From positions 1 through 64,000 of IMG/VR virus record IMGVR_UViG_3300002835_007523: 64,000 nt of DNA; one strand, given 5' to 3'. This document shows positions 13,628 through 25,775 of the stretch, piece by piece (positions within the stretch are counted from its first letter, which is position 1; the number at the start of each line of letters is the position of its first letter). This stretch comes from a virus. Below the pieces are notes generated by a model. That model did no database searches, had not been told where the DNA came from, and saw nothing but the letters and a program-made list of their open reading frames with translations. The position numbers were made by a program, and so were the translations under genes.

Positions 13628-15248
13628 AGACTTTGAGTTCAACGACTTTGAGGATGAGGATGACGATCTTGACTATGAAGATGATTCACAGTTTGAAGAG
13701 GTAGATGGTCCTGAGGACGAAGAAGATTACGAAACCCTAGAGTCCGATGAGGACGAGATGGATGAACTATCTAAAGAGTTCGTAGCTGTCCTAGTAGATA
13801 AGATCCTTTCCTTTATGGTTTTGCTTGTTGGGCACGACCTACACCCCTACCAGAAACCGTTAGCTAAAAGAATTATAGAAAGCGTCATAGTCAATGACGG
13901 AGAAGAAATAACTGCTCTTGCAGCTCGTCAGTCTGGAAAGTCAGAAACAATAGCAAACGTTGTAGCTACTCTTATGGTTATTCTGCCTAGGTTGGCTAAG
14001 ATGTATCCAGATCTATTGGGTAAGTTTACGTCTGGTTTATGGGTTGGAATGTTTGCTCCTATTCAAGCACAGGCAGAAACTCTTTACTCAAGAACAGTAA
14101 GTCGATTAACAAGCCCACAGGCACTAGAGGTTCTTGGCGATCCGGAAATTGATGATATGCCTGGAAAGAACCCTGGAGTTACAAGAAATATAAAGCTTAA
14201 AAACTCGGGCTCAACACTAATGATGATGACAGCTAACCCTCGTGCAAAGATTGAATCTAAGTCTTTCCACCTAATGGTCATTGATGAGTGTCAAGAGGCA
14301 GACGACTTTATAGTCTCTAAGTCTATTGCCCCTATGGGTGCGTACTACAACGCAACGATGGTTAAGACCGGGACCCCATCTACCATGAAAAACAACTTCT
14401 ACAGATCTATACAGCTAAATAAGAGACGTCAAGTGGGACGTACAAGCAGGCAAAATCATTTTCAGTGGGACTGGAGAGATGTTGCCAAGTTCAATGAAAA
14501 CTATGAAAAGTTTATTCGTAAAGAGATGTTACGAATTGGTGAAGATTCTGACGAGTTTCAGCTCTCCTACAATTGCAAATGGTTACTAGAGCGGGGTATG
14601 TTCGTAACTTCATCTGTAATGGATGATTTGGGAGACACTTCTCAACAGCTAGTCAAGAGTTGGCACGCATCCCCAGTAGTAGTGGGGATAGATCCTGCAC
14701 GTAAGATGGACTCAACCGTAGTTACCGTTGTATGGGTTGACTGGGATCGTCCAGATGAGTTTGGCTATTACGACCATAGAATTCTAAATTGGATGGAAAT
14801 CCAGGGAGACGATTGGGAAGAACAGTACTTCCAAATAGTTAACTTCCTAGGAAACTACGACGTTTTGGCCATTGCGGTAGACGCAAACGGGGTTGGAGAT
14901 GCGGTAGCTCAACGACTAAAGGTTCTTATTCCTAGAGCCCAGGTTGTTGCAACCACCTCTAGCCAGAGCGATCAATCTAAGCGTTGGAAGCATTTACAGG
15001 CCCTAATACAGCGCCAGATGATTTCTTGGCCTTCCCACGCTAAAACACGAAATCTTCGTATTTGGAAGCGTTTCTACCAACAAATGACGGATGCCGAAGT
15101 ACAATATAAGGGTCCCAACTTCTTAGTTGAAGCCCCTAAAGAGGCACACGCACACGACGATTTTGTGGACTCTTTGGCACTAGCGTGTTCTCTAACACAA
15201 GAAATGGTCATGCCAACCGTAGAGGTTAGCGCATCTCCATTCTTTTAA
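13620..15248 (+). CDS. terL: Terminase large subunit
   Basis: 542 residues, ATPase and nuclease that packages DNA into the prohead. The ATPase has Walker A in AARQSGKSET (about 101-110), Walker B in LMVIDECQE (about 219-227) and the T-G-T-P-S coupling motif (about 255). The RuvC-like nuclease has acidic residues in GIDPARKMDS (about 358), AVDANGVGD (about 419) and HDDFVDSLALA (about 512). The N-terminal 50 residues are an unusual Asp/Glu run. ATG 13620 has GTAGGAGAG upstream. A hairpin and a gap follow. Confidence 0.96.
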   Translation: MREDFEFNDFEDEDDDLDYEDDSQFEEVDGPEDEEDYETLESDEDEMDELSKEFVAVLVDKILSFMVLLVGHDLHPYQKPLAKRIIESVIVNDGEEITALAARQSGKSETIANVVATLMVILPRLAKMYPDLLGKFTSGLWVGMFAPIQAQAETLYSRTVSRLTSPQALEVLGDPEIDDMPGKNPGVTRNIKLKNSGSTLMMMTANPRAKIESKSFHLMVIDECQEADDFIVSKSIAPMGAYYNATMVKTGTPSTMKNNFYRSIQLNKRRQVGRTSRQNHFQWDWRDVAKFNENYEKFIRKEMLRIGEDSDEFQLSYNCKWLLERGMFVTSSVMDDLGDTSQQLVKSWHASPVVVGIDPARKMDSTVVTVVWVDWDRPDEFGYYDHRILNWMEIQGDDWEEQYFQIVNFLGNYDVLAIAVDANGVGDAVAQRLKVLIPRAQVVATTSSQSDQSKRWKHLQALIQRQMISWPSHAKTRNLRIWKRFYQQMTDAEVQYKGPNFLVEAPKEAHAHDDFVDSLALACSLTQEMVMPTVEVSASPFF

Positions 15249-15273
15249 TAGAAATTCGTTTAGGACCAAAAAT

Positions 15274-15306
15274 ATCCTTGTAGGTACCAAACTTATATAC
15301 AAGGAT
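15274..15306 (+). promoter_or_regulatory. Hairpin after the terminase gene
   Basis: ATCCTTGTA (15274-15282) pairs exactly with TACAAGGAT (15298-15306) across a 15-base loop. No T-run follows, so it looks like a processing or attenuation element upstream of the next gene. Confidence 0.5.
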
Positions 15307-15333
15307 CCTTAAAAACCTTATAAGGAGTAAATA

Positions 15334-15732
15334 ATGGCAATTGCACCAAACCCTGGCTTTCCTGAGAAGACCGGCTCAGTTTACGAACGTAAAATGGCTG
15401 GAGCTGTTCCAGGACAGCGCGGACCTCTTCGCTTTGAAGAGGGAGTAGCAACTGATACCGATGTTCCAAATGATTTTCAACTTGGACTTGATCAGGGCTA
15501 CGACACACCAGCTGGGCGTCCTAACCACAATCTAAATGTTTTTGAGAAGTCTGCAGAAGAGACTATGAGAGAGCGTGCCCACGTCGGTTCAGCCGCATGG
15601 GTTGAAGCTCCTACTTATGTAAATGAGTTTTCTCAGGGTAACTTCCAAGACTACGCAGAACCACGGATTGAAGAGGTTGCTCGTTCAGGCGGTCGTTATC
15701 AAAGAATGAACCCTGCAGCTGTAACTGACTAA
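15334..15732 (+). CDS. Head-region protein, unknown
   Basis: 132 residues, Pro/Gly/Glu-rich, few hydrophobics, with MAIAPNPGFPEKTGSVYERK at the start. Strong RBS TAAGGAG. Set off by hairpins on both sides, suggesting its level is set separately from the terminase and portal. It may be a minor head or decoration protein; no family recognised. Confidence 0.72.
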   Translation: MAIAPNPGFPEKTGSVYERKMAGAVPGQRGPLRFEEGVATDTDVPNDFQLGLDQGYDTPAGRPNHNLNVFEKSAEETMRERAHVGSAAWVEAPTYVNEFSQGNFQDYAEPRIEEVARSGGRYQRMNPAAVTD

Positions 15733-15757
15733 TCAGGGTAAACTTTCGTACTAGGTA

Positions 15758-15789
15758 CCCGGCTTCGTTACCCCTTCTCCGAAGCCGGG
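15758..15789 (+). promoter_or_regulatory. Strong GC hairpin before the portal group
   Basis: CCCGGCTTCG (15758-15767) pairs perfectly with CGAAGCCGGG (15780-15789), 12-base loop. No poly-T follows (CACCACTTAC), so it may be a weak terminator or an RNA stability element. Confidence 0.55.
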
Positions 15790-15811
15790 CACCACTTACT
15801 TTAGGAGAGCG

Positions 15812-16081
15812 ATGGCTGAATCAGGAGTACCTTCAAATCAGGTATTGTGGAATAGCTTAGTGTCACAAGCAAAAGCTAAATACCCATCAAGAAGAAGCAA
15901 AGGACTTTCATTTGCTGCCGCTTCTTGGGTAAAACAACAGTACGCTTCAAAAGGTGGTCAATACGTTTCTTCAAAAGCAGAAGTAGAAATTCGTGATACT
16001 AAAAAAGAACTGATAGATAAAAAGAAAAGAAAAGAAGCGGACATTAAAAGAAGAAAAAAGTTAAATCATCAGCTTAGCTAA
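15812..16081 (+). CDS. Small basic protein upstream of the portal
   Basis: 89 residues. A conserved-looking first half (SRRSKGLSFAAASWVKQQY, then G-G-Q-Y-V) is followed by a Lys/Arg-rich helix. RBS TTAGGAGAG. By place it could be a small head protein or DNA-contact factor; family not recognised. Confidence 0.72.
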   Translation: MAESGVPSNQVLWNSLVSQAKAKYPSRRSKGLSFAAASWVKQQYASKGGQYVSSKAEVEIRDTKKELIDKKKRKEADIKRRKKLNHQLS

Positions 16082-16096
16082 CGAGAGTGAAATAGA

Positions 16097-17809
16097 GTGA
16101 GTATAGATTTTAGTCCTCCGTCGTATAGGGCGGCATCCTCTGATTTAACTATTTCAATTTCTCCACTAGGATTAGTGGAATTAGCAGATGAAGAGTTTGA
16201 GGTTCACGGTCCTCGTCTAAACCGTTATTCATTAAACTGGGCAATGTATCTTGGCCATCACTGGGCTTATCGCAGAGAAATTGGCGAAGCTCAAATGGTA
16301 TTTAATTACTATAGAGCCTTTACAGATTATATATGTAACTTCACCTTTGGTCGAGGAGTTACCTTCCAGAGCAGCTACGCTACAAATGCGATACTTCCAG
16401 ATATTCTAAAAAGAGTTTGGGAAACCGACAATGAAAAGCATAGCGTTCTTTGGGAAATGGGACAACAGGGCGGAGTATCTGGGGACTGCTTTGTAAAGGT
16501 AGCTTACGAAGAGGCATTTACAGACTCTACTGGGCGAGTCCATCCTGGACGTGTACGTATTCTTCCGTTGAACGCATCATTTTGTTTTCCAGAGTTTCAT
16601 CCACATGATCGCTCCCGTTTAATTAGATTTAAGCTTAAGTACCGTTTCTGGGGAACATCCCTAGAAGGAACTCGTCAGGTATACACATATACTGAAATTC
16701 TTACTGACGATCGCATCGAAGAATACATTAATGATGAGTTGATTGATTCAAGAGCAAACCCTATTGGAACAATTCCAGTAGTTCATATTCCTAACGTCCG
16801 TGTTTCTGGATCCCCTTGGGGACTTTCTGATTGCCATGACATTATTGTTTTAAATAGAAACTATAACGAAGTAGCTACAGATATTGCCGACATCGTGAAC
16901 TATCACGCAGCCCCGGTCACAGTGATCACGGGCGCCAAGGCATCCTCCCTTGAAAAGGGACCGAAGAAGGTCTGGGGCGGTCTACCCAAGGATGCTCAGG
17001 TATTTAATCTAGAAGGTGGCGGACAAGGTCTTGCCGGAGCAATGCAGTATCTTGCAACTCTAAAGACCTCAATGCACGAAATGATGGGGGTTCCCGAAAC
17101 TGCCCTAGGCCAAGTTCAGCCAATCTCAAACACCTCTGGAACAGCTCTATCTATTCAATATCAGCCTCTTATGAACCGCTATAACCAGAAAATGACTCAA
17201 TATAGCGAGGGAATTAAGAAGATCAACGAGCTTGCTCTTTTGACCATTGCGATCAAAGAACCAGAGCTTTTTACCTACAACCCAGATTTTAATGGCCCAA
17301 TAAAATTAGATCAAATAGCCCAATTAGATCCAAACGACCCTGTAACATATGAGACAGTGGTTCACTTCCCTCAACCACTTCCTCTAGACAAGCTCATTCT
17401 CTTGAGCGAAATTCAACAGAAGATGGCTTTAAATCTAGAGAGTAGGGAAGGGGCTTTAAGAACTTTGGGAGAAGAATTCCCAGATGAAAAGCTTCAAGAA
17501 ATTCGTCAAGAGCTTATTGCAGACGCAAAAGCAGATGGCGCATTGAATCTTGTAAAGAAGCAAATCGATGCAGCAATTGCATCGTTAACTGGATTGCTAC
17601 CAGATGGATCAGGGGGCTCAACGCCTGCACCTGGTTCAGAAGTTGGTAGCGGAGTTGGTCCAGGACCAATGGGTCAGCCAGGAGTTATGTCTCCTGAAGA
17701 GGCTCAAACAATCGAACAACTCCAAATAGATTTGGTCACCAAAGCATATGGAACCAGACTTCCAGGACGTAAGATGCCTGGAACAGATTCTAAGTTTGGT
17801 GATCAATAA
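16097..17809 (+). CDS. Portal protein
   Basis: 570 residues, forms the dodecameric ring at the capsid vertex through which DNA passes and to which the neck binds. Recognised from overall layout: an N-terminal alpha/beta wing with FNYYRAFTDYICN, the SGDCFVKVAYEE strand, the stem region around residues 240-340 and the MMGVPETALGQ loop, plus a Gly/Pro-rich C-terminus. GTG start at 16097. Its place between terminase and scaffold agrees. Confidence 0.92.
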   Translation: MSIDFSPPSYRAASSDLTISISPLGLVELADEEFEVHGPRLNRYSLNWAMYLGHHWAYRREIGEAQMVFNYYRAFTDYICNFTFGRGVTFQSSYATNAILPDILKRVWETDNEKHSVLWEMGQQGGVSGDCFVKVAYEEAFTDSTGRVHPGRVRILPLNASFCFPEFHPHDRSRLIRFKLKYRFWGTSLEGTRQVYTYTEILTDDRIEEYINDELIDSRANPIGTIPVVHIPNVRVSGSPWGLSDCHDIIVLNRNYNEVATDIADIVNYHAAPVTVITGAKASSLEKGPKKVWGGLPKDAQVFNLEGGGQGLAGAMQYLATLKTSMHEMMGVPETALGQVQPISNTSGTALSIQYQPLMNRYNQKMTQYSEGIKKINELALLTIAIKEPELFTYNPDFNGPIKLDQIAQLDPNDPVTYETVVHFPQPLPLDKLILLSEIQQKMALNLESREGALRTLGEEFPDEKLQEIRQELIADAKADGALNLVKKQIDAAIASLTGLLPDGSGGSTPAPGSEVGSGVGPGPMGQPGVMSPEEAQTIEQLQIDLVTKAYGTRLPGRKMPGTDSKFGDQ

Positions 17810-17873
17810 AATAAATCCGCAGGTCATCGTGGCATTAATTCGGACAACGACCTCTTAAACCTAAGGAATAAAC

Positions 17874-18650
17874 ATGTCAGAAGCAACAAATGTTGTTGAC
17901 ACTCCAGAAGTGCGTGAAGCATTTCAAACGGATATGCCAACACAAACAGAAACTCTAGTAACACCGGTTCAGCCTAAAGAAGCCGCAACTGGTAAGTCAT
18001 ACACCGAAGAGGATCTACGTAAGGTACGAGAGCAGGAGAAGTCCAAACTCTACCCACAGATTGATTCCCTTAAAGAAGAAGTATCCCTTCTAAAGAAGGA
18101 ACGCGAAGATCGTCAAGCAGAGGCTGACCGTCTTCGTCAGGAACAAGAGGCTGAAGCCCGTAAGAAGGCAGAGGCTGAAATGGATGTTCGCCAGCTCCTA
18201 GAGTCTAAAGAAAAAGAGTGGGCGGAAAGAATTGAGCAAGAGCGCGTAGAGCGCGAAAAAGCCTTTCTTCTTCTCGAAAGAGAGCGTCAGTTTGCAGAAC
18301 TCAATGAGTACCGCAATCAGCGCCTACAGGATGAAAGGGACAATGTTTTACCAGAGCTATTGGACTTAATTACAGGTAATACTAAAGAGGAAATTGAATC
18401 CAGTATCTCAGGTCTAAAGGAACGTTCATCACGTATCCTTGACTCTGCACAGCAGGCTATGCAGTCTGCTCGTAGAGAAATGACAGGCAGCCGGGTAACC
18501 GCGCCGCCTTCCGGACCCCTCGACACCAATTCGGATCAACAACAGTTCACGGCGGAGCAAATAGCCGCTATGTCGGTTACCGAGTACGCAAAACACCGTC
18601 AACGTTTGCTGGGATCAGCAACCGATCGCGGTAAGGGAATATTCGGATAA
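17874..18650 (+). CDS. Capsid scaffold protein
   Basis: 258 residues, mostly charged helix. A coiled coil runs from about 45 to 160 (Glu/Lys/Arg heptads such as KEKEWAERIEQERVEREKAF), with a Ser/Pro linker and a basic C-terminal helix (VTEYAKHRQRLLG), which typically docks on the major capsid protein. Placed directly before the capsid gene. No protease domain is visible, so shell maturation protease, if any, lies elsewhere. Confidence 0.88.
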   Translation: MSEATNVVDTPEVREAFQTDMPTQTETLVTPVQPKEAATGKSYTEEDLRKVREQEKSKLYPQIDSLKEEVSLLKKEREDRQAEADRLRQEQEAEARKKAEAEMDVRQLLESKEKEWAERIEQERVEREKAFLLLERERQFAELNEYRNQRLQDERDNVLPELLDLITGNTKEEIESSISGLKERSSRILDSAQQAMQSARREMTGSRVTAPPSGPLDTNSDQQQFTAEQIAAMSVTEYAKHRQRLLGSATDRGKGIFG

Positions 18651-18696
18651 AAAGTAATTTCAACTATGTTAATTAACACTAAGGAGTAATACCGAC

Positions 18697-19773
18697 ATGG
18701 CATCAGCCGTAACAGGTACCGGTAATCTCGCCGCGTCACCTACAGCGTATTCTGGCGCTAATAGCCAGCTTACCCAAGCAATTCAAACAATCTGGTCAAA
18801 GGAAATCCTTTTCCAGTCAATGCCGATTCTTCGCTTCGAACAGTTCGCTGTTAAGAAGACTGAACTAGGCGTTGCACCTGGTCTCCAGATTAACTTTATG
18901 CGTTACAACAACCTCGGCTTCGCTTCAGCGCTTGTTGAAGGTGTTCGTATGCAGACAAACGCATTGACAGCACAGCAATTTTCAATTACTGTTGCAGAGC
19001 ACGGATACGCAATTGCAGTATCTGAACTTCTTCTCAATGCATCCTTCGACGATGTGATGGCATCTGCTTCACGTCTTCTTGGTCGCAACATGGCCCTCTA
19101 TCTTGATGGCCAGGCACGCGACACACTCATGGCAGCATCTTCCGTTATTTACGGTTATGATCGTTCTGCTAACGTAGCAGTCAATGACTGGTACACATCA
19201 GGTACTGTTGGATCTTCCCGTGCTTCTTTGACCGGTAACTTCCACCTAACCACCTCTACTGTTAAGGATGCAGTCGAGACTCTAGCAACCAAGAACATTC
19301 CACGGTTGGGCGAAACCTACGTGGCATTCGTTCACCCACACCAGAGCCGTCGTCTTCGTGATCTTCCAGAATTTATTGAAGTCACTAAGTACGCTGCTCC
19401 AGGTAACTTCATGCTCGGTGAAATTGGTCGTCTATACGACACAGTATTCATTGAGACCACACAGATCCAGAAGGTAACAAACGGTGCAGGTTCAGGTTAC
19501 ACAACTGACACCGCTGTTGCTCCTGGCTCAATTGTCTACCCAACTGGTGGAGGTTACACCACCCCAGTAACAAAGACCGGTAACGGTAACAAGGATCGCT
19601 ACACAGCAATCTTTATTGGTGACAATGCATTCGGTCACGCAATCTCCCTTCCAGTCGAACTCCGCGATGGCGGTATTCTTGACTTCGGTCGTGAGCATGC
19701 GCTTGCTTGGTACGCTATCTATGGTCTTGGTCTTATTACTGACCAGTCTGTAGTCTTGGCAGAAACCAACTAA
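18697..19773 (+). CDS. Major capsid protein, HK97 fold
   Basis: 358 residues. Layout typical of HK97-fold capsid proteins: an N-terminal arm, an extended loop region, spine helix (about 100-150, LLGRNMALYLDGQARDTLM) and a P-domain with FVHPHQSRRLRDLPEF. The gene uses noticeably more C-ending codons than its neighbours, which fits very high expression. RBS TAAGGAG. Follows the scaffold gene. Confidence 0.93.
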   Translation: MASAVTGTGNLAASPTAYSGANSQLTQAIQTIWSKEILFQSMPILRFEQFAVKKTELGVAPGLQINFMRYNNLGFASALVEGVRMQTNALTAQQFSITVAEHGYAIAVSELLLNASFDDVMASASRLLGRNMALYLDGQARDTLMAASSVIYGYDRSANVAVNDWYTSGTVGSSRASLTGNFHLTTSTVKDAVETLATKNIPRLGETYVAFVHPHQSRRLRDLPEFIEVTKYAAPGNFMLGEIGRLYDTVFIETTQIQKVTNGAGSGYTTDTAVAPGSIVYPTGGGYTTPVTKTGNGNKDRYTAIFIGDNAFGHAISLPVELRDGGILDFGREHALAWYAIYGLGLITDQSVVLAETN

Positions 19774-19840
19774 GAACTTTATGACCTGGGTATGTCTTAA
19801 AACTGCCCACTAAAAACAAGAACTTAGGAGAATAATAATC

Positions 19841-20206
19841 GTGGCAAAAGCAAAAGTTACTGATTTTACTGGCCGTCAACGTGAAGAAATGATGAAGGCC
19901 AACGCAGAAGCTCTCGCAAAGAGGGCTGAAGAAATGACACTAGCCTCACAAGTTGAGGCGGAGAGACTAGAGACTGAAGTCTATGATCTTACAACAGGAT
20001 CAGAGCCAACAGTTATCGATGAAGTCGAGTCTCTGGGCGTAACAAGTGCAGACGACAGTCAAGTTATTCGTCTAGCTGAAGATCTAGAATTTGTAACAAT
20101 CGGCGTAGGAAATAACTATTCCTTTAAGGCCGGACAAAAGTATAAGGTTCCGAAGAATGTGGCAGCACACCTTCAAGAAAAAGGATACCTATACGAGCGC
20201 CTCTAA
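19841..20206 (+). CDS. Head-neck region protein, unknown
   Basis: 121 residues from GTG 19841, RBS TTAGGAG. The first 65 residues are charged helix (GRQREEMMKANAEALAKRAEE); the last 50 form a small beta domain (GVGNNYSFKAGQKYKVP). Possibly a capsid-associated or head completion protein by place. Ends at a strong terminator. Confidence 0.78.
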   Translation: MAKAKVTDFTGRQREEMMKANAEALAKRAEEMTLASQVEAERLETEVYDLTTGSEPTVIDEVESLGVTSADDSQVIRLAEDLEFVTIGVGNNYSFKAGQKYKVPKNVAAHLQEKGYLYERL

Positions 20207-20223
20207 GGCACATATCTAGGACG

Positions 20224-20267
20224 CCCGCTTCGACTAAACGCCCTCCTGTCGAAGCGGGTCTTTTTTT
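20224..20267 (+). terminator. Intrinsic terminator after capsid group
   Basis: CCCGCTTCGAC (20224-20234) pairs exactly with GTCGAAGCGGG (20248-20258), followed by TC and seven T residues. Confidence 0.93.
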
Positions 20268-20331
20268 AACCTGTACAACTTAAGCTTATTTGAGATTATT
20301 AGATAAGTAGATCTTGAGGATATGAGGATAA

Positions 20332-21401
20332 GTGGCAACTTTAGCATCCCTCGCTGACCGCTTGAGGGCAGAAATTGGCGATATAGCCCGCTCATTCACT
20401 GAGGAGTTACGCGGTGACGGAGAATCAAAAAGATTCCAATTAACTGAGGCCCCAATAAATGCAGCTTCACTTTCGATAAAGGTGAACGGCGTAGAAGTAT
20501 CCTCCACCGCAACTATAGAAGAAGTTACTGGAATGATTCAGCTATCTTCTGCCCCTATTGATGGGGCAACCGTATATATTTCTGGAACCTCATTTAAATA
20601 CTTTACAGATACAGAAATTCAATACTATGTAAACACTGCGTTTATAGAGCACGCAAGAAGCATTACAGACAGTAACGGTAGCCGAGTTACTATGGCAACC
20701 CTTCCAGCTATTGACGAGTATCCAGTAGTTCTTTTGGCATCTACTATGGCCCTGTATACCCTGGCTACAGATGCAGCTTTTGATATTGACATTATCTCTC
20801 CAGACGGAGTTTCTATTCCTCGTTCCGAGCGTTATCGCCAGCTCATGGAAACAGTTACAAATAGAAAAGAACAATACCGAGAGCTTTGCAACATGCTTGG
20901 CACCGGTATGTACAAGATCGAAGTATTCACTCTACGCAAGATTAGTCGACGTACAAACAAGTACGTACCGATTTATCGTCCACAGGAAATCGACGATGGG
21001 TCTATGCCACAAAGAGTCTACCTACAAATGCCAGACTATGGCGACATTACCTTGCCAAGTCCAGTTACTAATAAAGATCTTTCTTTGTACTCAGGAGACG
21101 ACTTTGACATCCAGCTCAAATTCTCTATGGACCTATCAACTTACACGCCTCTTGCACAAATTAGACTTTTCCCAACATTCCCATCAAATCAGGTGGGCCC
21201 AGTTATCCTTACTACCTTTGAAACTACGATAACAGCATCTGTACCTGGAGGAATACTCGATACATTAAATCTTCACTTGGATAGTGATGTTACTGCAAAG
21301 CTTCCAAGAACGGCATATTACGACATACAACTTACATCAAGCACAGGTCTTGTTAGAACGTATCTAGAGGGCAAAGTATTTACTAAACCTCAGGTATCGA
21401 A

Positions 21402-21405
<4 letters not shown>
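20332..21405 (+). CDS. Neck/connector protein with BppU-like C-terminus
   Basis: 357 residues from GTG 20332. The N-terminal part ([11 protein letters not shown] ... [10 protein letters not shown] and a helical bundle) resembles head-tail adaptors that bind the portal. The last 110 residues ([25 protein letters not shown], and an end like [12 protein letters not shown]) match the pattern of BppU-like beta domains found in phage baseplate and neck proteins. The stop overlaps the first collagen-like gene's ATG by four bases, so it is read into the fibre block. Confidence 0.75.
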
Positions 21406-23567
<2,162 letters not shown>

Positions 23568-23576
23568 GGAGACATA

Positions 23577-24290
23577 GTGCCAATTAATCCCAGTTTTTCT
23601 GCTCTAGAAGCAGTCATTACTGCCAAGGTAGAGTCAGTAGCTACCAACATTGACAACAAAGACCTTCTAATTCAGATGAAGGCTCTTGAAGCTGCAGTAG
23701 CAAACCTAGCTTTAACTAAAGTTATTGCTGAGGGTACCTTCCAACAAGGTCAGGTAACCAGCACTGCAAATACTGCAATCTCAACACTGAATACTGGAGT
23801 AACTACTGCTCAAACAAATTTAAATAATATTGTTACTACAGCAACCTCAAACCTAAATACCGCGGCATCAAATGCCATTGATGACTTTAATGATGTAGCT
23901 ACCCCAGTAATTGCAACCATCAACGATCTCCTTGCAGACCTTGGTGAGACAAATACTCAGGACATTATCGATCTGGTTACTGCGTCTTTGGGACAGATAA
24001 CTACCGCTGCAAATACAGCTACAGGTCAGATAGCTTCAGCTCAAAGCGATGCCCTAACCATCATTGCCTCGACCGGAACCTCAGCCATAGGAAACATTAC
24101 CGATACCCGAGACCTTGCCCTAGGAGCTTTAACCACCCAACAGACCTCATCTATTACGGCTATAAATACCGCTAGAGATGCGGCAGTTGCTGCGGTTAGT
24201 GCCTCCGGAGACGTAACCAATCAGATAAACTTCCTAAGAAATGACCGTTGGCTTGGTCTTAACATATTTGGGCCATCAACAGGCAATTAA
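23577..24290 (+). CDS. Helical fibre-type structural protein
   Basis: 237 residues from GTG 23577. Ala/Thr/Asn-rich with repeated helix patterns (TSTANTAISTLNTGVTTAQ), suggestive of a long trimeric coiled-coil shaft, and a different C-terminal tip (NFLRNDRWLGLNIFG). Placed between collagen-like and beta-rich fibre genes, so probably a fibre or linker subunit. A promoter-like sequence follows. Confidence 0.72.
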   Translation: MPINPSFSALEAVITAKVESVATNIDNKDLLIQMKALEAAVANLALTKVIAEGTFQQGQVTSTANTAISTLNTGVTTAQTNLNNIVTTATSNLNTAASNAIDDFNDVATPVIATINDLLADLGETNTQDIIDLVTASLGQITTAANTATGQIASAQSDALTIIASTGTSAIGNITDTRDLALGALTTQQTSSITAINTARDAAVAAVSASGDVTNQINFLRNDRWLGLNIFGPSTGN

Positions 24291-24291
24291 G

Positions 24292-24320
24292 GGTTCAAAT
24301 TGACAATTTTTACTTATACT
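24292..24320 (+). promoter_or_regulatory. Possible promoter upstream of fibre gene
   Basis: TATACT (24315-24320) sits 36 bases before the ATG at 24356, which has its own GAAGGAG site. A TTGACA is present at 24300-24305, but only nine bases away, so the two do not form a standard pair. The string CTTATACT recurs before the gene at 31494. Confidence 0.3.
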
Positions 24321-24355
24321 AGCTTACTGGGTAAATCCCTCGAAGGAGAAAACTA

Positions 24356-25732
24356 ATGCCATCCTACTCAGCGCTTAATACGCAAATCGATGCGGTCAAG
24401 GCAGAGATCACCACATCACTTGCTGCAAGCACTTATACTGCTCAAGACTTGGTTTATATTGCCAAGACACTTGAAACTCTTGGCAACCTACTTGGCATTA
24501 ATGACCTAGTAGCAGCATCAGCCGATGCTCAAGATGCACTTAATGATCAACTCGAAGCAATTCTAGACGGAACTGCTCCGGCTAACGTAGGTAAGCTATA
24601 CGTAGGCGCTGAAGCGCAGTCCTTTGAATTGTCAGCTGGTCTACAAGACCCTGCAGTTATTGCAAGTATTAATACTCCAGACTATGCACAGATTGCTTTC
24701 CAAAATAAGGGAAATGGTGCAAACTCTTCAACAGACTTTATTGCCTATTCAAATAACGGAACAGATGATTCTGGATATATTGATATGGGTATTACATCTG
24801 CAACATTTGCTGACCCAGACTTTACAATTACCGGACCTAACGATGGTTATATTTTCTTCGAAGCACCAAGAGTTTTAACCTCATCCGTAAATGGTAAGTC
24901 TCTAACAAATAACGTAGCAACACTTACTACACCTACAGCCCACGGATTCCGTGTTGGCATGCCTGTAGTTGTTACCGGCGTTGACGGTATCTTTAACGGA
25001 ACTTACACAATTGCATCTATTCCAACAACTACTAGCTTTACATACGCTAAAACAAATGGTGACGTAACTTTCTTAGCGGTATCTCCGGCAGGAAACGCAG
25101 TTGCTGGAACCACTGGTAAGGGTAACCTAATATTTGCAACATCAGATAACGGTACTGAAAATAATATTATTTTTGCAGCTGGTGGTCTTGCATCTGACAA
25201 TACTCAGATGGTTATCATTCCAGACCAAACTGTACACGTTGAGATCGCTACCCAATCTACTTCCACAACTACCGGTGCTCTTGTAGTAGCCGGAGGTATG
25301 GGTGTTACTGGTGACGTAAATATCGGTGGTGACGTAAACATCACGGGTACTATCTCCTTTACAGGCGGTGGAACAACAGTTGAAACTGCAAACATTTCTA
25401 TCGTTGCACCTATGGTATTCACCGCACAGGACAATCCATCAAATCTGCTAGACTTTGCCCTTGTCGGAGAATACAATATTAGTGGATCTGATAAGTGGAC
25501 TGCGGTCTCTAAGGATGCAGATACCGGTGTTTGGAACTTTGTATCTAATATTACAACAAAGCCAACAACCACTATTAACTACTCACAAGCAGGACTTGCT
25601 TATGACAAGATTAAAGTGGATCAAGTTGAGCTTGTTTCTGCCCCAGCAACAGCTACACAAGCTGCAAATAAGGGGTATGTAGACACTGCTCGTGCTCAAG
25701 AGCAGCTTGCAGCAGTTATGGGAATATTCTAA
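24356..25732 (+). CDS. Tail fibre/virion structural protein
   Basis: 458 residues. Helical N-terminus (about 1-75), a beta domain, a Ser/Thr/Gly stretch with LVVAGGMGVTGDVNIGGDVN (repeated short strands as in beta-helical fibre shafts), and a C-terminal part ending in a helix (ANKGYVDTARAQEQLAAVM). The shaft motif resembles cyanophage and pelagiphage fibre proteins. RBS CGAAGGAG. Confidence 0.78.
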   Translation: MPSYSALNTQIDAVKAEITTSLAASTYTAQDLVYIAKTLETLGNLLGINDLVAASADAQDALNDQLEAILDGTAPANVGKLYVGAEAQSFELSAGLQDPAVIASINTPDYAQIAFQNKGNGANSSTDFIAYSNNGTDDSGYIDMGITSATFADPDFTITGPNDGYIFFEAPRVLTSSVNGKSLTNNVATLTTPTAHGFRVGMPVVVTGVDGIFNGTYTIASIPTTTSFTYAKTNGDVTFLAVSPAGNAVAGTTGKGNLIFATSDNGTENNIIFAAGGLASDNTQMVIIPDQTVHVEIATQSTSTTTGALVVAGGMGVTGDVNIGGDVNITGTISFTGGGTTVETANISIVAPMVFTAQDNPSNLLDFALVGEYNISGSDKWTAVSKDADTGVWNFVSNITTKPTTTINYSQAGLAYDKIKVDQVELVSAPATATQAANKGYVDTARAQEQLAAVMGIF

Positions 25733-25775
25733 CCGACGGGTAAGAACTAATAGTTACTTAGGAGGTAACAAATAA

